Position numbers and translations under genes: made by a program | Shown: piece by piece, positions 4,406 through 8,362 of the stretch | How positions within the stretch are numbered: the stretch's first letter is position 1 | Layout: the number at the start of each line of letters is the position of its first letter | NCBI GenBank assembly: GCA_937901185.1 | Contig: CALCHR010000161.1 | Location: forward strand, 1 to 8,362 | Length of the DNA stretch: 8,362 nucleotides | Reading direction: 5' to 3' | From: an uncultured Bacteroidales bacterium | Lineage (GTDB): Bacteria; Bacteroidota; Bacteroidia; Bacteroidales; Bacteroidaceae | The notes under the pieces: model-generated | What the model was told of the DNA's origin: nothing | Seen by the model: the letters and a program-made list of their open reading frames with translations, nothing else | Database searches by the model: none

Positions 4406-4666
4406 TTATATACTCGCAAGAAAATCTTCCAAGCCGTCGAGGGCATCCGCTACTGCCTCCGCTACTGCCTTACCACTCTGTGGAGCTTCGCTCTCCGGTT
4501 TGTAGGTTTGGTCTACTTCAAGCCCTAAAACCCTCAGCAAGTCCTCGACGGAAATATCGTCTGACAACTCAAAGCCTGCGATTTTTCGGGTGTTAGGTAC
4601 ATAGCCTTTAGTAACCTTCTTCGGGTTTGTTGTTGTACCAACTGTTATGCCTATAATCTTACTCAT
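4406..4666 (-). CDS. Small phage tail-region protein of unknown function (86 aa)
   Basis: No enzymatic motif is visible. The N-terminus (KIIGITVGTTTNPKKVTKG, residues 3-21) looks like a beta module seen at the start of short Clostridia phage tail proteins. The middle (FELSDDISVEDLLRVLG) and the Ala-rich end (GKAVAEAVADALDGLEDFL) appear helical. It could be a small fibre, linker or assembly factor. The ATG overlaps the stop of the 226-residue gene (ATGA, 4666-4663), and AGAGGTGA lies just upstream inside that gene, so the pair is translationally coupled. The stop is 12 bases before the start of the LRR-like gene. Confidence 0.7.
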   Translation of the reverse strand: MSKIIGITVGTTTNPKKVTKGYVPNTRKIAGFELSDDISVEDLLRVLGLEVDQTYKPESEAPQSGKAVAEAVADALDGLEDFLASI

Positions 4667-5343
4667 ACGCTCACCTCTGTAATAGTTACCTGAATAGTGT
4701 AGTCGTTTTGCGGCTTATCGCCAAGTGCATAAACAGTCACGACGCCGTCCTCGTTTTCTGTTACAAAAGCAAGGTCTTTCTGGTAGAAAATAGCCAGCTG
4801 CTCGATGCTGGGCGTCAGGTCAACCTGGCTGAAAGGAGTTACCCCCTCAATATCCACTATCTGCGAATAGGGGCTAGCGTCGCCCTTCCACCCGTCCGAA
4901 GTAAGAACGACCTCAGCCAATCTCACAGCATAGCCACTGCCGCCGCCCCCGTTGATTAGGTTATTAATTCGCTCCATAATCTGGTCGTAGACGTCGGGAG
5001 TCGGGTCTGCGGGCACCCCTGAGCTGCAGCGGATAGAACGCTCGCAGGGGATAATAACGCCCATTGTGGTCTTAAGGTTGCCTGCAAAGACACCGATCTC
5101 AACCTCTGAAATGTCGGAGAGCGGCTCAATCTCTGCTTCTGTGCCTGAGAATACTACGTCCCTGTGCTCTTTCACACCATTGCGGGCGTAATTGAGACGG
5201 GCTGTCTTTACCTCCAGCCCCTCCCATTCGCTGTCAAAAGTAAAAAGCAATTTATACTTATTACCGCAGACTATATGAGAGTTAGGGGGCGCTGTAGCGC
5301 GTAAGTCAGACACGTTTATATTAATTGCCTTTATCTGGTCCAT
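4663..5343 (-). CDS. Phage baseplate/fibre-type structural protein (226 aa)
   Basis: Predicted virion protein near the tail tip; exact role unknown. Residues about 1-110 form a beta-rich domain with the pattern NKYKLLFTFDSEWEGL ... TARLNYA ... GVFAGNL ... IPCERSI, which I know as a recurring N-terminal module in tail proteins of Firmicutes phages. PADPTPDVYDQIMERI (about 111-126) and a Gly linker (GGGGSG, 132-137) follow. The second half has TSDGWKGDASPYSQIVDIEGVT and ends in a beta-rich stretch, also a recurring phage module that may bind a receptor or trimerise (inference). ATG 5343 is supported by AAAGGAGT about seven bases upstream, in the 18-base gap after the 740-residue gene. Confidence 0.75.
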   Translation of the reverse strand: MDQIKAININVSDLRATAPPNSHIVCGNKYKLLFTFDSEWEGLEVKTARLNYARNGVKEHRDVVFSGTEAEIEPLSDISEVEIGVFAGNLKTTMGVIIPCERSIRCSSGVPADPTPDVYDQIMERINNLINGGGGSGYAVRLAEVVLTSDGWKGDASPYSQIVDIEGVTPFSQVDLTPSIEQLAIFYQKDLAFVTENEDGVVTVYALGDKPQNDYTIQVTITEVSV

Positions 5344-5361
5344 ATCTTTACTCCTTTAATC

Positions 5362-7584
5362 TTAAGCTGTGCGGCGCCATACGGACACCTGAATGTAAGG
5401 CGGCATATTGTTATGCTCAGCGCCGCCGCCTGCGGCCACTGTGCCGTAAGCCATGTTACTGCCACCAGAAGCCAGCCAGGAGTGCGTCTTTGTGCCACTG
5501 ACGTTGCCTGAATACACCGATCCATGAGTATGACTGGGTAACTCATTAACCGTCAGCGTGAGGGTCTTTTCGCCGCCTGTTAGACCTATCTCGCCGTTAG
5601 CGTCTACGGCCCACAGGAACGCATTAGATATACGCACCCAGGTGCCGCCGAACATTTCCGCGGGGTTCTTGTGGCTGTATGAAATATACACACTGTCCAC
5701 GGGGTATATGTAGTCCAGGAGACTGCGCAGCTGCGCGGGTGTAGCCTTGTAGTAAGGCGTAGGCACCTGGTCCACAAGAGTGCCCGGGAATGTAACCTCT
5801 ACGCGGCTCATCATAGTGTTAGACGTGTACCAGTCCTGCAGGGTTATAGTGTCGTAGTTGGAGCCTTTTTTGACGTAAAGGCCCCAGGTCAGAGCGCTGT
5901 CGGGTGCAAGGTACGCGTCGTAGTTCGCGCCCTCGTAGGTTATAGAACCCACGGAGGAGCTCGTAGCTGTAGAGTTACGAAGCGACACGTGCACAGTCAT
6001 AGGCGCCACAGCCTGGCGGCTTGAAAATACAAAAGTAATCGGGGTGTCTGCGTTTGCCGCAATAACCTCAATAGTCGCCATTCTTATGAAGCCCTGCGTA
6101 CCCGACACCCCAGGCGTTGACAAGGTGTATCTGTTACCTATCTGATTAAGGGACAACGCGTTCTCCAGGGTGTTTGCCTTTTCGGCTATTTTACCCACCG
6201 CCATACTGGTGCCGTTGGTGCCCCAGTTTATAAGCGTAAAGGCAGTAGGCGCCTGGGTCGAGCTTACAAAGGCCCCGTGATTATCTGTAACTGATACCTC
6301 GACTATGTAAGAACTGTCAACGTCCGCGGCAAAAATTCGGTTTCCATTTGTAACGGTATAAACATTTTCATACGACGTCAGCTCCACTTCTGTGAAGGTG
6401 TCGGCTCCAGTCTTTTTGTATCTCAGTTTATATGTGGCTGTGTTTTTATTGCTCAGCGCGGTGACTTTTGCAGAGAACTCTACGTGCACGTAAGCACCGC
6501 GGGCGTTCTCCGTTCCGTCTGAGTTGCACCTGAAAATACTAAGGTCGGTAATATGTGGCGCGCTGTAGTCCAGTATATTAAGGGACACTGCTTTTTTATA
6601 AGACCGTCCGCGCTTATCTGTTACAGTGGCCTCTACGGATCGGGTGCCCGAGAACTTGAGCACGTCTGTAGTAAAGGACGCCTGCGCGTATGTCTCGCCT
6701 ACTGCAAGCACCTTGTAGGACGCTATGGGTGACCCGTAGGCTGTTGTAGGAGTTACTACAACTTTGAGCTTAGAAAGACCCTTGACGTAGGCGCCGTATG
6801 TACTGTAGACGCTTGTTGCGTCTGATACAGCCACAGTACAAGAAGGCTTGACTGTGGAGGGAATTGTCGCGGTAAAGCCGCAGTATTTAGTACCTATCAG
6901 CTTTGTGCCGCTATAAGTGTCTACGTATATGGTACCGCTGCCGCTGACGGTGGCGGGTAACTTTCCCATAAACGACTCAGGGATTTTCCACCTAAAGCCT
7001 GTACCTACCGCTGTGGCTGCTGCGCCAGTGTCTGCGTCAATACACGTGCCGCTAAGGTTTCCAAAAGCATAACGGACCCTGTGGGTGAACGTAGACGACT
7101 GTCGGTTCATGTGTACGGAGATTGTGTCTCCAAAGTTTCCGACGTTCTGCGTGTGGTTCGGGTAGGTTATGCAGGACGGCTGAGAAGCGCGCGCAAGGGT
7201 TGTCAAAGTAAACGATCCAGAAGCGCTACCGCTTGAGGGTGACACGTTATTAGTAAAAGACGCGCTGACTGTTACAGTCTTAGCGCCGTCTGCGTTATGC
7301 GGTACGCCCGTAAAAGTGACGGAGCCTATTTTCAGCCAAGCACCCGCGGCTATGTCTACGCGGTTTGAGTTGCTATAAGTAAAGGATTTATTCGACACGC
7401 CTGTACATTTCACAGTACAGGGTATCTTTGCGCCGTACATATAACTGCCGGAGTTGCTACTACGTCCTATATACACGTCAACCTTGACGCTGGAGGTATT
7501 ATCCTCAGCACTTGTGGCGGACTCTGTTACTTCCAGCTTAAAAGTCCATACAGACGACGACGTGCTGCCGTTAATTGTTGCCAT
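5362..7584 (-). CDS. Phage minor structural protein, DUF859-like with C-terminal gp10/collar-like domain (740 aa)
   Basis: Large tail-tip or baseplate protein. Residues 1 to about 135 (SSVWTFKLEV ... NTSSVKVDVYIGR ... VPHNADGAKTVTVSASF) match my recollection of DUF859 proteins of streptococcal siphoviruses. Several beta-sandwich, immunoglobulin-like stretches follow to about 460 (VAVSDATSVYSTYG, VTDKRGRSYKK, VSVTDNHGA). Residues about 627-740 form a different domain: YPVDSVYISYSHKNPAEMFGGTW, LTGGEKTLTLTVNELPSHTHG, NNMPPYIQVSVWRR. This is the layout of phage tail-collar or gp10 C-terminal domains, where the HTH histidines can bind a metal in trimers (family knowledge). Start ATG 7584 has GGGAGGT eight bases upstream, overlapping the stop of the previous gene. 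The low number of Lys/Glu and many Ser/Thr/Gly suit an extended beta structure. Confidence 0.85.
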   Translation of the reverse strand: MATINGSTSSSVWTFKLEVTESATSAEDNTSSVKVDVYIGRSSNSGSYMYGAKIPCTVKCTGVSNKSFTYSNSNRVDIAAGAWLKIGSVTFTGVPHNADGAKTVTVSASFTNNVSPSSGSASGSFTLTTLARASQPSCITYPNHTQNVGNFGDTISVHMNRQSSTFTHRVRYAFGNLSGTCIDADTGAAATAVGTGFRWKIPESFMGKLPATVSGSGTIYVDTYSGTKLIGTKYCGFTATIPSTVKPSCTVAVSDATSVYSTYGAYVKGLSKLKVVVTPTTAYGSPIASYKVLAVGETYAQASFTTDVLKFSGTRSVEATVTDKRGRSYKKAVSLNILDYSAPHITDLSIFRCNSDGTENARGAYVHVEFSAKVTALSNKNTATYKLRYKKTGADTFTEVELTSYENVYTVTNGNRIFAADVDSSYIVEVSVTDNHGAFVSSTQAPTAFTLINWGTNGTSMAVGKIAEKANTLENALSLNQIGNRYTLSTPGVSGTQGFIRMATIEVIAANADTPITFVFSSRQAVAPMTVHVSLRNSTATSSSVGSITYEGANYDAYLAPDSALTWGLYVKKGSNYDTITLQDWYTSNTMMSRVEVTFPGTLVDQVPTPYYKATPAQLRSLLDYIYPVDSVYISYSHKNPAEMFGGTWVRISNAFLWAVDANGEIGLTGGEKTLTLTVNELPSHTHGSVYSGNVSGTKTHSWLASGGSNMAYGTVAAGGGAEHNNMPPYIQVSVWRRTA

Positions 7585-7587
7585 ATT

Positions 7588-8362
7588 TTAACCTCCCACC
7601 TTTAAGAATGATAGCGAGCCATTAGGCTGGGGCACAAAAGCAAAGTTACCAAACTGCGCACGCTCGTTGACCTCAATAACTATGTTACCTGTGTGGAAGT
7701 CTACGCCGTCCCACCAGCCAAACTGTGCGCCGTTCTTCTTAAACACGATCAGGTCGTTTTCAATCGTAAGGGTAATAGCGCTCTCACTGTTGCCCAGTTC
7801 GATATTGCCGTCCACAAACCTTATATACTTGTTGATTTCTTCAAACTTTGCGCGATTGTCCCCGTCGTTTTCGTCCACTTTTTTCTCCAGAGTGTCGAAT
7901 TCAAAAGTAAAGTCCTCTTTTGTCTGGGTCATACTGGTGGAGATTTTAGAGTCTACCTGGTCATTGGTAGCAAAAGTCTCTGACACCTGAGTTAGTATCT
8001 TAGTGCTTTCCTGGCTTATGAGAGACTCCATTGTTTTCTCTGTAGCCTGGACAGCCTGAGATATTCCCAGGGTGTAGTCCGCCTTGATATCGTGTTTGAC
8101 CTTATGCAGTTCGCTGCTACTCTGTTTATCCCCCGCCACGCTTGCGCCCGTAAGAGAGCTTTTATCTTTGCCCAGGGTAATGCGGTCATTATCAGGTTGT
8201 AGAAGGTCCTCTGTACGTTCAGTCAGCAGAAAATACTCATCTATGCCGTGAGGAGGGGAATAAACTCTTATTTCGTCTCCTACCTGGAAAGTGTCGATAC
8301 TCTTATCCACGTAGGACAGGTCCAGCGCAGTTAAAGACAAGGAAGTGACTATATAACGGTTA
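7588..8362 (-). CDS. Prophage tail-associated endopeptidase-like protein, C-terminal part (runs off right edge)
   Basis: The reading frame is open to the window edge (NRYIVTS before the TTG at 8340), so the N-terminus with any catalytic domain lies outside and TTG is not a real start. The first visible segment (LTALDLSYVDKSIDTFQVGDEIRVYSPPHGIDEYFLLTERTEDLLQP) is typical of the end of the prophage endopeptidase-tail (gp44-like/PblB-like) domain. A polar helical region with probable coiled coil follows (SQAVQATEKTMESLISQESTKI to EEINKYIRFVDG). The C-terminal beta region carries NGAQFGWWDGVDFHTGNIVIEVNERAQFG, common at the end of such tail proteins. Role: tail-tip hub or tail lysin. The stop TAA is at 7590-7588 and carries part of the next gene's ribosome site. 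Confidence 0.8.
   Translation of the reverse strand, partial: NRYIVTSLSLTALDLSYVDKSIDTFQVGDEIRVYSPPHGIDEYFLLTERTEDLLQPDNDRITLGKDKSSLTGASVAGDKQSSSELHKVKHDIKADYTLGISQAVQATEKTMESLISQESTKILTQVSETFATNDQVDSKISTSMTQTKEDFTFEFDTLEKKVDENDGDNRAKFEEINKYIRFVDGNIELGNSESAITLTIENDLIVFKKNGAQFGWWDGVDFHTGNIVIEVNERAQFGNFAFVPQPNGSLSFLKVGG

Larger units (their letters stand above)
1613..8362. mobile_element. Prophage, late tail and lysis end (partial)
   Basis: Ten consecutive minus-strand genes code for tail/baseplate, fibre and lysis functions in the order usual for siphoviruses of Firmicutes: endopeptidase-like tail protein, DUF859 structural protein, fibre genes, amidase, holin-like protein. Most of this stretch is visibly richer in GC than the AT-rich DNA at 1450-1612, with an AT-rich island at 3169-4393. 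Head, packaging, replication and integrase genes are not in the window, so whether the prophage is complete cannot be judged. The left boundary lies somewhere between the tRNA 3' end and 1612. Confidence 0.9.

Overview
The window joins a bacterial chromosome to the late end of a resident prophage. The host looks like a Gram-positive Clostridia member, possibly Ruminococcus-like. This rests on strong AGGAGG-type ribosome binding sites, consensus TTGACA/TATAAT promoters, AT-rich intergenic DNA, a DAHP synthase of the type with an N-terminal ferredoxin-like domain, and phage modules typical of gut Firmicutes siphoviruses. The genus is inferred from general resemblance only.

Host part (1 to about 1510). 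The minus strand carries the first 303 codons of a 3-deoxy-7-phosphoheptulonate synthase (aroF-type), which enters the shikimate pathway. Its roughly 200-base leader is the most interesting element here. A 17-bp-spaced consensus promoter is followed by an Shine-Dalgarno site, a 19-residue peptide (MSRNLFAACFYYFYFFSQN) and an 11-bp intrinsic terminator placed before the aroF ribosome binding site. Segments between peptide and terminator can pair in mutually exclusive ways. This is the architecture of a ribosome-mediated Phe/Tyr attenuator. Divergently, on the plus strand, a perfect-consensus promoter drives a tRNA-Leu(GAG) with encoded CCA, followed by a terminator hairpin that can work in both directions.

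Prophage part (about 1510 to 8362, all genes on the minus strand, transcribed right to left). First comes the C-terminal part of a tail-associated endopeptidase-like protein, running off the right edge. Next are a 740-residue DUF859-like minor structural protein ending in a gp10/collar-like domain, a 226-residue baseplate/fibre-type protein, an 86-residue linker protein, and a leucine-rich-repeat-like fibre candidate of 283 residues. Two small proteins of 118 and 59 residues follow. The lysis cassette is last: an amidase with a C-terminal SPOR-like segment, a one-membrane-segment coiled-coil protein, and a holin-like protein. Genes are tightly packed, with short overlaps and Shine-Dalgarno sites inside or beside upstream stop codons, so they probably form a late operon. 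The 118- and 283-residue genes are clearly richer in AT than most neighbours, suggesting an exchanged receptor-binding cassette.

The lysis end of the prophage stops 166 bases after the tRNA 3' end, so the tRNA is a candidate integration site. The other phage end, with integrase and second attachment site, lies outside the window. No CRISPR array, insertion sequence or replication origin was seen.
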